From Ramlibacter humi (GTDB taxonomy: Bacteria > Pseudomonadota > Gammaproteobacteria > Burkholderiales > Burkholderiaceae_C): a stretch of 64,000 nt of DNA. Of the stretch, positions 40,445 through 49,083 are shown piece by piece; positions within the stretch are counted from its first letter, which is position 1; each line of letters starts with the position of its first letter. The position numbers and the translations under genes were made by a program. The notes below the pieces were generated by a model. It ran no database searches. It saw only the letters and a program-made list of their open reading frames with translations, and was not told the DNA's origin. The stretch is from assembly GCF_004681975.1 (NCBI RefSeq), contig NZ_SMLK01000001.1, positions 1,240,001 through 1,304,000 on the forward strand, written 5' to 3'.

Positions 40445-41479
40445 ATGGCCCTTTCACCGAGTTTTCGGCCGGAACCGCCGCCCCTTGAAGGCCGGCCCGC
40501 CGCCGGCGTCCTGCTTTGCAACCTGGGCACGCCCGACGCGCCCACCCGGCCCGCCGTCCGCCGTTACCTGAAGGAATTCCTCTCCGACCCGCGCGTGGTG
40601 GAGATCCCGCGCGCCGCGTGGCTGCCGCTGTTGTACGGCGTGATCCTGCCGCTGCGGTCCGGCGCTTCCGCCGCGAAGTACGCCGGCATCTGGCTGCCCG
40701 AAGGCTCGCCCCTCGCCGTGTGGACCGCACGCCAGGCGGCGGCGCTGCAGGCGGCGCTCACCATGCAAGGCCACCGCGTCCTGGTCCGGCATGCCATGCG
40801 CTACGGCACGCCTTCGATCGCGGCGGAACTCGATGCGCTGAAGGCCGCCGGCTGCGAACGCATCGTGGTGCTCAGTGCGTACCCGCAGTACTCTGGCACC
40901 ACCACGGCCAGCCTGGTGGACGCGGCCGCTGCGTGGACAGGCCGCACCCGCGCGGTGCCGGAGCTGCGCTTCGCGATGCGCTACCACGACGACCCCGGCT
41001 ACATCGAATCGTTGGCTTTGGGCATCGAGGCGCAATGGCGCGAACACGGCCGGCCCGAACACTTCGTCATGAGTTTTCACGGCGTGCCCGAGCGCACCGT
41101 GCGCCTGGGCGATCCCTACCAATCGGAATGCGAGACCACCGGAAGGCTGCTGGCCGAACGCCTGGGCCTGGCCCGGGGGCAATGGACACTCAGCTTCCAG
41201 TCCCGCTTCGGGCGCGCCAAGTGGCTGGAGCCTTACACCGAGCCCACCGTGCGCGAGCTCGCGCGCCGCGGCGTGAAGCGCATCGACGTGGCGTGCCCCG
41301 GCTTCACCAGCGACTGCCTGGAAACGCTGGAGGAGATCGCGATGGAAGTGCGCGACGCCTTCCTGCGGGAAGGCGGGCGCGAGTTCCGCTACCTGCCCTG
41401 CCTGAACGCGGACCCGGACTGGATCGATGCGCTGGCCGGCATCGCGCAGCGGCAGCTGGCCGGCTGGCCTACGCGCTGA
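40445..41479 (+). CDS. hemH: Ferrochelatase
   Basis: A 344-residue enzyme that inserts Fe2+ into protoporphyrin IX, the last step of heme synthesis. The catalytic His212 is in MSFHGVP, with the acidic DCLETLEEI segment on the other side of the cleft. No Shine-Dalgarno is present; GAGAAT ends 5 bases before the ATG. It overlaps the convergent alpha/beta hydrolase by 11 bp. Length is normal for a bacterial enzyme. Confidence 0.95.
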   Translation: MALSPSFRPEPPPLEGRPAAGVLLCNLGTPDAPTRPAVRRYLKEFLSDPRVVEIPRAAWLPLLYGVILPLRSGASAAKYAGIWLPEGSPLAVWTARQAAALQAALTMQGHRVLVRHAMRYGTPSIAAELDALKAAGCERIVVLSAYPQYSGTTTASLVDAAAAWTGRTRAVPELRFAMRYHDDPGYIESLALGIEAQWREHGRPEHFVMSFHGVPERTVRLGDPYQSECETTGRLLAERLGLARGQWTLSFQSRFGRAKWLEPYTEPTVRELARRGVKRIDVACPGFTSDCLETLEEIAMEVRDAFLREGGREFRYLPCLNADPDWIDALAGIAQRQLAGWPTR

Positions 41480-42356
41480 CCAGCGAGCCTTCGCTTTCGG
41501 CGATGAAGCCGGCCACGAGTTGAAGCTGGTCGGGCACGTTCAGCGCGGGCGCATGGCCGCAGCCCGCCACTTCCACGACACGCAGCTTGCCCTTGGCACC
41601 GGGGCCGCGCCGCCTCATCTCTTCCACCGCATCCGGCAGCACGAGATCGGACTCGGCGCCGCGCAGCAGCAGCACCGGAATCTCGATGGCGTCCCAGTGC
41701 GCCCACAGCTCGTAGTCGTTCGGGTGGTCGATGAACTGGCGGACCATCGCCGGGTCGTAGTGCGGGGTCACGCGCCCATCGGGCAGGCGGCGCGTGGACG
41801 ACTCCGTCAGCCGGCGCCACTGCGCATCCGACAGCCAGCCGTACGGCTTGTAGACCTGGCGGAAGAACGCTTCCAGTTCGGCCATGGTGCCGAACGCCGG
41901 CGGATTGCCCGCGTAGTTCTTGATGCGCTCCACCGCCGGCTGCGACAGGCGCGGCGCGTTGTCGTTCAGCACCAGGCTGCGGATGCGCGCTTTCATCGCG
42001 GGTTGCGACAGGCCGCCCGCGCACACCGTGCCGATGGCGCCGCCCATCGACGTGCCGACCCAGTGCGCGCTCTCGATGCCCAATCGGTCGAACAGGTCCG
42101 CCGCCAGCTTCGCGTAGAACGCCAGCGTGTACTCGGTGCCGGGCTCGGGGCTCCACTGCGAGTAGCCGCGGCCCAGCGTGTCGGGGCAGATCACGCGGTA
42201 GCGGCCGCTGAGGTGCTCGGCCAGTTCGTCCATGTCGCGGCCGGTGCGGGCCAGGCCGTGCCAGGCGATGACCGTCTCGCGCTGGCCCGCGCCCCACTCC
42301 ATGAAGTGGATCTCGCGGCCGGCGCAGGTGGCGTAGTTCGAAGTGGGTGCAGCCAT
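41469..42356 (-). CDS. Alpha/beta hydrolase
   Basis: A 295-residue alpha/beta-fold hydrolase. The nucleophile is Ser103 (GTSMGG), the oxyanion region AWHGLARTG and the catalytic His in AGCGHAPAL near the C-terminus. I preferred ATG 42356 because AAGGA is 9 bases before it; the ATG at 42365 is too close to that site. It lies 34 bases after livM on the same strand and may be the last gene of the transport operon, which could link it to processing of the transported compound. Substrate unknown. Confidence 0.82.
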   Translation of the reverse strand: MAAPTSNYATCAGREIHFMEWGAGQRETVIAWHGLARTGRDMDELAEHLSGRYRVICPDTLGRGYSQWSPEPGTEYTLAFYAKLAADLFDRLGIESAHWVGTSMGGAIGTVCAGGLSQPAMKARIRSLVLNDNAPRLSQPAVERIKNYAGNPPAFGTMAELEAFFRQVYKPYGWLSDAQWRRLTESSTRRLPDGRVTPHYDPAMVRQFIDHPNDYELWAHWDAIEIPVLLLRGAESDLVLPDAVEEMRRRGPGAKGKLRVVEVAGCGHAPALNVPDQLQLVAGFIAESEGSLVSA

Positions 42357-42390
42357 CGTTCGCATTCCTTGTTCGTCGCCGCCTCGGGCG

Positions 42391-43497
42391 TTACTTCATC
42401 GCGGGGGCCTTGGCCGCCGCCACCCGCGGCCGCGCCGCCGGTTGCAGGGCGCGCAGCTTGCCGACGATGCCGGTGGGGAAGTAGTAGACGGACAGTACGA
42501 ACAGCAGGCCCAGCCACAGCAGCCAGCGGTCGGGCGACAGCAGCGCGGCCAGCCACGGCAGGCCCGACGCGGCTTCGCTGGCCAGCCGCAACAGTTCCTG
42601 CAGGTAGCTCTGGGCCACGATGAACAGGCCCGAGCCGATGGCGGCGCCGTACAGCGTGCCCATGCCGCCGATCACCACGATCAGCAGCACGTCCAGCATG
42701 ATCTCGAACGACAGCGAGGTGTCCGGCCCGTTGTAGCGCAGCCAGAGCGCCAGCATGGCGCCGGCCACGGTGGCGAACAGCGCCGACAGGATCGCGGACG
42801 CGGTGCGGTACACCACCACGCGGTAGCCGATGGCTTCGGCGCGGAACTCGTTCTCGCGGATGGCCTGCAGCACGCGGCCGAACGGCGAGTTCACGATGCG
42901 CAGCAGCGCCAGCACCAGCACCACCGTCAGCACGAACAGCAGGTAGTAGCAGGCGAGGCGGCCGTCCAGGCTGACGCCGAAGAACGGCTCGTCGGCGAAC
43001 GAGGTGGAAGGCGCCAGCAGCGCGGGCACCTTGAACGTCAGGCCGTCCTCGCCGCCCGTGATCTCGGACAGCTGCGAAGCCAGCGTCTGGAACGCCGCCG
43101 CGAAAGCCAGCGTGATCATCGAGAAGAAGATGGCGCGCACGCGCAGCGAGAACAGGCCGATGGCCAGCGCCAGCACGAAGGACAGCGCCAGAGCGCCGGC
43201 CAGCCCGATCAGCAGCGCGCCCCAGTCGGGGCCCAGGCGCGTGAACGCGACGGCGACGCCGTAGGCGCCGATGCCGAAGAACATCGTGTGCGCGAAGCTC
43301 ACGATGCCGGTGTAGCCCAGCAGCAGGTCGAAGCTGGCGACCAGCACGGTGAAGATCAGCACCTTGGCGGCGACGTTGAGCGCCTTCACCCCGGGGAAGA
43401 TGAAGGGCGAGAAGGCCAGCGCCATCAGCAGCGCGACCAGCAGCACCGCCAGTACGCGGCTGCGCGGGTAGTCGTTGGAGATCAGGCGATTCAGCAT
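42391..43497 (-). CDS. livM: Branched-chain amino acid type ABC transporter permease LivM
   Basis: A 368-residue inner-membrane permease with about 9-10 helices. GYTGIVSFAHTMFFGIGAYG is the conserved early motif of the LivM family, and AIRENEFRAEAIGY is the coupling loop to the ATPases. The C-terminal 30 residues are basic and Ala/Pro-rich. It follows livH with a 10-base gap. The transported ligand may be an amino acid, urea or an aromatic acid; the family is broad. Confidence 0.9.
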   Translation of the reverse strand: MLNRLISNDYPRSRVLAVLLVALLMALAFSPFIFPGVKALNVAAKVLIFTVLVASFDLLLGYTGIVSFAHTMFFGIGAYGVAVAFTRLGPDWGALLIGLAGALALSFVLALAIGLFSLRVRAIFFSMITLAFAAAFQTLASQLSEITGGEDGLTFKVPALLAPSTSFADEPFFGVSLDGRLACYYLLFVLTVVLVLALLRIVNSPFGRVLQAIRENEFRAEAIGYRVVVYRTASAILSALFATVAGAMLALWLRYNGPDTSLSFEIMLDVLLIVVIGGMGTLYGAAIGSGLFIVAQSYLQELLRLASEAASGLPWLAALLSPDRWLLWLGLLFVLSVYYFPTGIVGKLRALQPAARPRVAAAKAPAMK

Positions 43498-43507
43498 GGT
43501 GTCCGCC

Positions 43508-44488
43508 TCACTTCGACAGCGCGTAGACGCCCTGCGGACGCCACAGCAGGACGGCCATCATCAGCAGGATGTTGGAGAACAGCGCCATCTTGGGCACCAG
43601 GAAGCCGGTGTAGTTGGCCATCAGGCCCACCAGCAGCGCGCCGATCAGCGCGCCGGTGGTGGAACCCAGCCCGCCGATGATCAGCACGATGAAGATCAGC
43701 ACGTTCACCTGCGCGCCCATCTGCGGCACCACGTTCTGCTGGTACAGGCCCCACATCACGCCGCCCAGGCCGGCCAGCGCGCTGCCGGCGACGAACACGC
43801 CGACGAACAGCACGTGGATGCGGTAGCCCAGCGACTCGACCATCTCGCGGTCCTGCACGCCGGCGCGGATCAAGAGGCCGATCTTGGTGCGCGTGAGCGT
43901 CCACAGCAGCAGCGCGAACACCGCCACGCCGACCACCACCGCCAGCAGCCGGTACTTCTCCACCGCGGCGTCGCCGAAGAAGAAGCTGCCGCCCAGGCCC
44001 ATCGGCATCGGCAGCGGGATCTGCAGCGGGCCCCAGATGACCTTGATCAGCTCCTCGCCGATGATCATGCCGCCCATGGTGATGAGGATCTGCTTCAGGT
44101 GGTTGCCGTACACCGGCTTCACGATGAAGCGCTCGAACGCCAGGCCCACCGCGGCGGCCACCAGCATCGCGACCACCATCGCCGGCAGCACGGCCAGCAG
44201 GTTGATCCACAGGCTCTCGGAGCCGGTGTAGTCGCCCATCGCGCCCAGCACGCTGGTGGCGACGAAGGCGCCCAGCGCGATGAACACGCCGTGGCCGAAG
44301 TTCAGCACGTCCATCAGGCCGAACACCAGCGTCAGGCCCGAGGCGATGATGAAGATGATCATGCCCATGGCCAGGCCCGCCACCGTCAGCGTGACCCACG
44401 TGGAGCCCGAGCCGATGAAGGGGAACACCAGCAGGGCGAGCGCCGGCACCAGCGCCAGCGGTTTCCAGTCGAAGTCCATGGTTTTCAT
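43508..44488 (-). CDS. livH: Branched-chain amino acid type ABC transporter permease LivH
   Basis: A 326-residue permease. ASGLTLVFGLMDVLNFGHG is the LivH signature and GVQDREMVESLGY the ATPase-coupling loop. I chose ATG 44488 because it overlaps the livF stop as ATGA; a second ATG lies three codons in. It forms the membrane channel with LivM. Confidence 0.92.
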   Translation of the reverse strand: MKTMDFDWKPLALVPALALLVFPFIGSGSTWVTLTVAGLAMGMIIFIIASGLTLVFGLMDVLNFGHGVFIALGAFVATSVLGAMGDYTGSESLWINLLAVLPAMVVAMLVAAAVGLAFERFIVKPVYGNHLKQILITMGGMIIGEELIKVIWGPLQIPLPMPMGLGGSFFFGDAAVEKYRLLAVVVGVAVFALLLWTLTRTKIGLLIRAGVQDREMVESLGYRIHVLFVGVFVAGSALAGLGGVMWGLYQQNVVPQMGAQVNVLIFIVLIIGGLGSTTGALIGALLVGLMANYTGFLVPKMALFSNILLMMAVLLWRPQGVYALSK

Positions 44489-45210
44489 AGCGCCAGCCCC
44501 AGCAGCGACTGCTGCAGGCCCTCGTCCTCGGCCAGTGCCTTCATCGAGCCCGAGTGCACGACCTGGCCGTTGTCCATCACGGCCACGGTGTCGCCCAGCC
44601 GCTTGGCGAAATTGAAGTTCTGCTCGACGAGCAGGATGGTCACGCCGCTGGCCTTGAGCTGCGCGAACGCATCGATCATGTTGTTGATGATGGCGGGCGC
44701 CAGGCCCTTGCTCGGCTCGTCGATGATGAGCAGCTCGCGCGGCTCCACGATGGCGCGCGAGACGGCCAGCATCTGCTTCTGCCCGCCCGACAGCTTGCCC
44801 GCCGGGTGGTTCCAGAATTTCTCCACCGCGGGGAACAGCTGGAAGATCCACTTCAGCCGCTGCTCGTCGATCTGCGAAGCGTTCTTCGCCGCACGCGCGG
44901 CCAGCAGCATGTTCTCGCGCACCGTCAGGTCGGCGAAGATGCCCATGTTCTCGGGCACGTAGGCGACGCCCCGGCTCGCGATCTGCGGCGTGGGCAGCGC
45001 CGTGATGTCCTGGCCCGCGAATGTGATGCGCCCGCGCGAGGCCTTCCACAGGCCCATGATGGTGCGCAGCGTCGTGGTCTTGCCCGCGCCGTTGCGGCCC
45101 AGCAGCATCGTCAGCTGCCCGCGCGGCACGCGCAGGTCGACGCCGTGCAGGATGTGGTACGCCCCGATGTGCGTGTGCACGCCTTCCAGCGTGAGGAGGT
45201 CGTTGCTCAT
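44485..45210 (-). CDS. livF: ABC transporter ATP-binding protein LivF
   Basis: A 241-residue ATPase. Walker A GRNGAGKT (about 38-45), signature LSGGQKQ, Walker B LLIIDEPSKGLAP and the switch His/Gln region LLVEQN are all intact. The KGLAP after Walker B is typical of LivF. Both ends overlap the neighbours by 4 bases, so livG-livF-livH translation is coupled. Confidence 0.93.
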   Translation of the reverse strand: MSNDLLTLEGVHTHIGAYHILHGVDLRVPRGQLTMLLGRNGAGKTTTLRTIMGLWKASRGRITFAGQDITALPTPQIASRGVAYVPENMGIFADLTVRENMLLAARAAKNASQIDEQRLKWIFQLFPAVEKFWNHPAGKLSGGQKQMLAVSRAIVEPRELLIIDEPSKGLAPAIINNMIDAFAQLKASGVTILLVEQNFNFAKRLGDTVAVMDNGQVVHSGSMKALAEDEGLQQSLLGLAL

Positions 45211-45977
45211 GCGGTCTCCTTGCTCACGCCCAGGTAGGCCTCTTGCACGATCGGCGACGCGATGACTTCAGCAGGCTTGCCGTCGGCCACCAGCGCGCCG
45301 TTGTGCAGGACGATGATGCGGTCGGCCAGCTCGCGCACCACGTCCATCTTGTGCTCGACCAGCAGGATGGTCTTGCTTCGGTCGGCCTTCAGCCGCCGGA
45401 TCAGGTCGAGGATGACGGGCGCTTCCGCGGCGTTCATGCCCGCGGTCGGCTCGTCGAACATGAACACCTGCGGCTCCAGCGCCATCAGCAGCGCGACTTC
45501 CAGCTTGCGCTGGTCGCCGTGCGGCAGGTTCGCCACCAGCTCGTCTTCCTTGTCGGCCAGCGCCACGGATTCCAGGATCTCGTCCGCGCGCTCCAGCAGC
45601 GCCTTGTGGTCGCTCCACACGCTCCACAGGTTGAGCCCGCGGTGGTGCGCGCCCTCGCGCGCGGCCTGCACCGCCAGCCGCACGTTCTCCAGCACCGTCA
45701 GGCGCGGGAACAGGTTGGTGAGCTGGAAGGCCCGGCCCAGGCCCGCGCGCGTGCGCTCGGACGCGGGCAGCGACGACAGGTCGCGGCCGCCCAGCGTCAC
45801 CTTGCCCGCGGACGCCTTCAGCTGGCCCGAGATCAGGTTGAAGTAGGTGGTCTTGCCGGCGCCGTTCGGGCCGACGATGGCCGTGAGCGTGCCCGGCTCG
45901 AACGAGCACGTGACCGCGTTGACGGCCACGTGCCCGCCGAAGCGGATGGTGAGGTCCTGGGTGGCGAGCAGTGCCAT
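45207..45977 (-). CDS. livG: ABC transporter ATP-binding protein LivG
   Basis: A 256-residue ATPase. Walker A is GPNGAGKT, Walker B VFMFDEPTAGMN. The signature reads LPHGDQRKLE instead of LSGGQ; LivG proteins normally have a divergent form (LPYGxQR), and Asp after Gly is a further deviation. AGGAC lies about 5 bases before ATG 45977. A hairpin and 136 bases separate it from the binding-protein gene. Confidence 0.92.
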   Translation of the reverse strand: MALLATQDLTIRFGGHVAVNAVTCSFEPGTLTAIVGPNGAGKTTYFNLISGQLKASAGKVTLGGRDLSSLPASERTRAGLGRAFQLTNLFPRLTVLENVRLAVQAAREGAHHRGLNLWSVWSDHKALLERADEILESVALADKEDELVANLPHGDQRKLEVALLMALEPQVFMFDEPTAGMNAAEAPVILDLIRRLKADRSKTILLVEHKMDVVRELADRIIVLHNGALVADGKPAEVIASPIVQEAYLGVSKETA

Positions 45978-46021
45978 GGTGTCCTGTTCAACGGGCCCGT
46001 CGGGCGGCCGCAAAAGCGTAC

Positions 46022-46052
46022 AACGGCCCGCGACCCCCGCGCGGGGGCCGTT
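46022..46052 (-). repeat. Intra-operon hairpin between livK and livG
   Basis: AACGGCCC pairs with GGGCCGTT, with a nested CCCCCGCGCGGGGG. There is no T-run directly after it on the minus strand. Such hairpins often protect the binding-protein message and lower expression of the downstream genes. Confidence 0.6.
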
Positions 46053-46113
46053 CTTCGATCACTGGAAAAGGCGGTGGCGGCGGACCGCGCCGCTCACCGC
46101 GGGTGGTGGTCCG

Positions 46114-47316
46114 TCAGCGCTTGTTGCGGATCGGGACGTTCATCTCTTCGGGCGTGATTTCCTTGACCAGGTGCAGGTCGGCCATCGCGCCCGGGCGCGC
46201 GCCGGGTGCCACGCGGAAGTGGTACATCGACTGCATCGCCTGGTGGTCTTCCTTGCGGAAGGTCATCTTGCCCTTGGGCGTGTCGAAGCTCATGCCTTCC
46301 ATGGCGGTGATGAGCTTGTCGGTGTTGGTGTCGCCGTTGGTCTTCTTCAGCGCGGTGACCAGGGCCATGGCGGCGGAGAAGCCGCCCGCGGTGAAGAAGT
46401 CCGGCGGGCTCTTGAAACGGTTGTAGTGGTTGGTCACCAGCCACAGGTTGGCCGGGTTCTTGGCGAAGCCGAAGTAGTAGTAGCTGGCGCCTTCCATGCC
46501 CGGGAACTGGTTGAAGGACACCATGGCCGGCAGGATGTTGCCGCCGGTGAAGACCTCGATGCCGTAGCGCTGCTTCAGGTTCTGCGCGGCCAGCGCGTTG
46601 AACGGGGGCGTGCCGCCGGCCCAGATCACCTCGATCGCCTTGCGGCCGGGCTGGTCCTTCAGCTTGTCGACGATGCGCTGGATGCCGGCGGTGAAGTCGG
46701 TCGTCGTCTGCGGCAGGTATTCCTCGTGGACGATCTTGGCGTTCTTGAGGTTGTCGCGGAACGCCTTCACGCCGTCGCGGCCGAACGCGTAGTCCTGCGC
46801 CAGCGTGGCGACCACGGTGCCCGGCTTGTCCATCACCACCGCGTTGGAGATCGCGTCCTGCGAGCTGTTGCGGCCGGTGCGGAAGATGTACTTGTTCCAC
46901 TTGTCGCCGGTGATGGAGTCGGCCACGGCGGGCTCCACCAGCAGGATCTTCTTGTATTCCTCGGCCACCGGCAGCAGCGCCAGTGCGACGCCGGAGGAGG
47001 ACGGGCCGACCGCGATGTCGGCCTTGTCGTCGGAATAGGCGGCGGCCAGCAGCGACTTGCCCACGTCGGGCTTGCCCTGGTCGTCCTTCTCGATCACCAC
47101 CAGCTTGCGGCCGTTGACGGCCATGGTGCCGTTGGTGGCGTACTCCAGGCCCATCATCAGGCCGGTCTGAGTCTGCTTGCCGTAGGCCTCCAGCGGGCCG
47201 GTGCGGCTGTAGACGTGGGCGATCTTGATGTCGCCCTTGGCTTGGGCCAGGGCGATGGGGGCGGCGAGGCTGGTGGCGGCCAGCGCGGCGAGCGCGACCC
47301 AGGTGCGGCGTTGCAT
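46114..47316 (-). CDS. livK: ABC transporter substrate-binding protein (LivK-type)
   Basis: A 400-residue periplasmic binding protein. A clear signal peptide (to about ALAQA, residue 25) is followed by KIAHVYSRTGPLEAYGKQTQTG, the type I Leu/Ile/Val-binding fold. AAGGAG precedes ATG 47316 by 8 bases. Ligand cannot be read; this subgroup is often annotated as branched-chain amino acid binding without proof. It is the first gene of the operon and stands behind a sigma54-type promoter with a dyad upstream. Confidence 0.9.
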   Translation of the reverse strand: MQRRTWVALAALAATSLAAPIALAQAKGDIKIAHVYSRTGPLEAYGKQTQTGLMMGLEYATNGTMAVNGRKLVVIEKDDQGKPDVGKSLLAAAYSDDKADIAVGPSSSGVALALLPVAEEYKKILLVEPAVADSITGDKWNKYIFRTGRNSSQDAISNAVVMDKPGTVVATLAQDYAFGRDGVKAFRDNLKNAKIVHEEYLPQTTTDFTAGIQRIVDKLKDQPGRKAIEVIWAGGTPPFNALAAQNLKQRYGIEVFTGGNILPAMVSFNQFPGMEGASYYYFGFAKNPANLWLVTNHYNRFKSPPDFFTAGGFSAAMALVTALKKTNGDTNTDKLITAMEGMSFDTPKGKMTFRKEDHQAMQSMYHFRVAPGARPGAMADLHLVKEITPEEMNVPIRNKR

Positions 47317-47357
47317 GTTTGTCTCCTTGGATGAACTACGGCTATCCGGTGCCCCGT

Positions 47358-47375
47358 TTGCAGGCACCGTGCCAA
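47358..47375 (-). promoter_or_regulatory. Sigma54-type promoter of the liv operon
   Basis: On the minus strand TTGGCACGGTGCCTGCAA carries GG and GC spaced by exactly 10 bases, and matches TGGCAC-N5-TTGC at all but one conserved base. The predicted start is near 47349, about 33 bases before livK. The neighbouring gene encodes a sigma54-dependent activator. Confidence 0.8.
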
Positions 47376-47424
47376 CACGTAAGTGGTTGATGGGAAAGGT
47401 TTTTCTGATTAGCACGTCAAAGGA

Positions 47425-47466
47425 TTGACTGATTTTCAGACACATCGATGTCTCATTATCAGTCAA
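47425..47466. promoter_or_regulatory. Enhancer-like dyad upstream of the sigma54 promoter
   Basis: TTGACTGAT (47425-47433) and its complement ATCAGTCAA (47458-47466) flank further partly symmetric sequence (TCAGACA...TGTCTCA). The direct repeat TTTCAGACAC occurs at 47434-47443 and again at 47476-47485 inside the regulator gene. The dyad is about 76-117 bases before the predicted start, a usual place for an activator site. Confidence 0.65.
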
Positions 47467-48925
47467 CTGGCTGAGTTTCAGACACTCCCAGCCGTTCATA
47501 AAGCTTGGCGCGCGAGATGCCAAGCAGCTTCGCGGCCGCGGCTTTGTTTCCTCCCGTGGCCTGCATCGCGGCTTCGATGGCGGCGCGCTCCAGGCGCGCG
47601 ACCTGCTCGCCCAGCGGGCGCAGCAGGGCTTCGCCGGAAGCACCGGCATCCACGTCCGCGTTTGACGGCGCGATGCGCTCCACGCCCGCGGCCAGCAGCA
47701 CGCCCTCGACGTGGGCGGCTTCCAGCCGCGGCGAATCGCTGCGCATCGCGGCCTGTTCCAGCACGTTGCGCAATTCGCGGATGTTGCCGCGCCACGATTG
47801 CGCGGCCAGCATCGCCATCGCGCCCGGCGTCAGTTCGGGCGGCGGCGTGCCGTTGCGCAGCGCCATCTCCTCGCCCAGCACCTCCACCAGCGCGGGGATG
47901 TCGGGGCGGCGCTCGCGCAGCGGCGGCACGCGGATCGGCAGCACGTTCAGGCGGTAGTACAGGTCCTCGCGGAACTTGCCTTCGCGCACGAGAGCGCCCA
48001 GGTCGCGCGAGGTGGCCGCGATCACGCGCACGTCGAACGGCACCACCTGGTTGGACCCCAGCGGCTCGATCTCGTCTTCCTGCAGCGCGCGCAGCAGCTT
48101 GGGCTGCAGCGACATCGGCATGTCGCCGATCTCGTCCAGGAACAGCGTGCCGCCGTCGGCGAGCTTGAACTTGCCGTGCCGGCCCTTGCGGTCGGCACCC
48201 GTGTACGCGCCAGGGGCGACGCCGAAGAACTCGGCTTCGAGCAGCGTGTCGGGCACGGCGGCGATGTTGACGCTGACCAGCGGCCCCGCCGCGCGCGACG
48301 AAGCCGCGTGGATGGCATGCGCGAGCAGTTCCTTGCCGGTGCCCGTCTCGCCGAGCAGCAGCACCGGGCTGGCCGAAGTGGCCGCGCGGCGCGCCTGGCG
48401 CTTGACCTCCGCCGCCGCCGGGCTGGTGCCGATGAAGCTGGCCAGCGTGTACTTGGTGCGGCGCTGCGTGGCGAGTTCACGGCGCGCGTCGTCCAGGTCG
48501 CGCTGCAGGTGCGCGAACTTCTGGATCAGCGGCTGCAGCGTGGTTTCTGGATGGTCGAACAGCACGATGCCCAGCGCGCCGATCACCTGCCCCGCTTCGT
48601 CGCGCAGCGGGATACGGCTGACGACGAAGGTGCCCGCGCGGTTGGTCAGCAGGTCGATCAGGATCGGCTTGCCGCTGCGGATGACGCGGTCCATCTGCGT
48701 GTTGTGCACCACCTCGCCCACGGGGTGGCCGAGGAAGTCCTCCACGCGGTCGAAGCCGAGCGCCGGCAGGAAGCGCTTGTACTGCTCGTTGATCCACACG
48801 ACACGCCCGTCGCGGTCGACCAGCAGCATGCCTTCGCTGGCATTGGCGAACAGGTCGAACATCGACCGCGCGGCCAGCGCCAGGATGCGCTGGCCGTCTC
48901 GCGGGAGGGTGTCGTCTTGCGGCAT
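47459..48925 (-). CDS. Sigma54-dependent transcriptional activator, PAS - AAA+ - Fis
   Basis: A 488-residue enhancer-binding protein without a receiver domain. Residues about 20-125 form a PAS domain (MLLVDRDGRVVWIN). The AAA+ domain has Walker A GETGTGKE (192-199), the sigma54-contacting loop as GAYTGA (239-244, Tyr in place of the usual Phe), and Walker B TLFLDEIGD. The C-terminal Fis-type helix-turn-helix is NKAAAAKLLGISRAKLYERL. It probably senses a small ligand through PAS and switches on the adjacent livKGFHM operon. Its last codons overlap the dyad. Confidence 0.92.
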   Translation of the reverse strand: MPQDDTLPRDGQRILALAARSMFDLFANASEGMLLVDRDGRVVWINEQYKRFLPALGFDRVEDFLGHPVGEVVHNTQMDRVIRSGKPILIDLLTNRAGTFVVSRIPLRDEAGQVIGALGIVLFDHPETTLQPLIQKFAHLQRDLDDARRELATQRRTKYTLASFIGTSPAAAEVKRQARRAATSASPVLLLGETGTGKELLAHAIHAASSRAAGPLVSVNIAAVPDTLLEAEFFGVAPGAYTGADRKGRHGKFKLADGGTLFLDEIGDMPMSLQPKLLRALQEDEIEPLGSNQVVPFDVRVIAATSRDLGALVREGKFREDLYYRLNVLPIRVPPLRERRPDIPALVEVLGEEMALRNGTPPPELTPGAMAMLAAQSWRGNIRELRNVLEQAAMRSDSPRLEAAHVEGVLLAAGVERIAPSNADVDAGASGEALLRPLGEQVARLERAAIEAAMQATGGNKAAAAKLLGISRAKLYERLGVSETQPVD

Positions 48926-48953
48926 GGCGGCCTATGTTAAGGCCGTTGAATGC

Positions 48954-49071
48954 GGGGTCCGCAGCGCAGAGAACGCAGAGGTTTCGCAGAGGACGCAGAG
49001 AAAACCATTGAATGATTTCCGATCCTCTGCGTTCTCTGCGAAACCTCTGCGCCCTCTGCGCTGCGGACCCC
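48954..49071. repeat. Long CGCAGAG-rich palindromic element, copy 2
   Basis: A 118-bp inverted repeat with about 50-base arms and about four mismatches. Each arm holds four CGCAGAG units spaced by 2-4 bases (...AACGCAGAGGTTTCGCAGAG...). The central about 18 bases are AT-rich. It lies between the regulator start and the tctA stop, both on the minus strand. It shares units and the GGGGTCCGC end with copy 1. Confidence 0.85.
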
Positions 49072-49083
49072 GGGTTCGTTGCC

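Noticed and set aside
48954-49071. CGCAGAG repeats as a CRISPR array
   Set aside because: The units are 7 bases with 2-4 base spacing and are arranged as an inverted repeat; there are no 25-40 base spacers and no cas genes.
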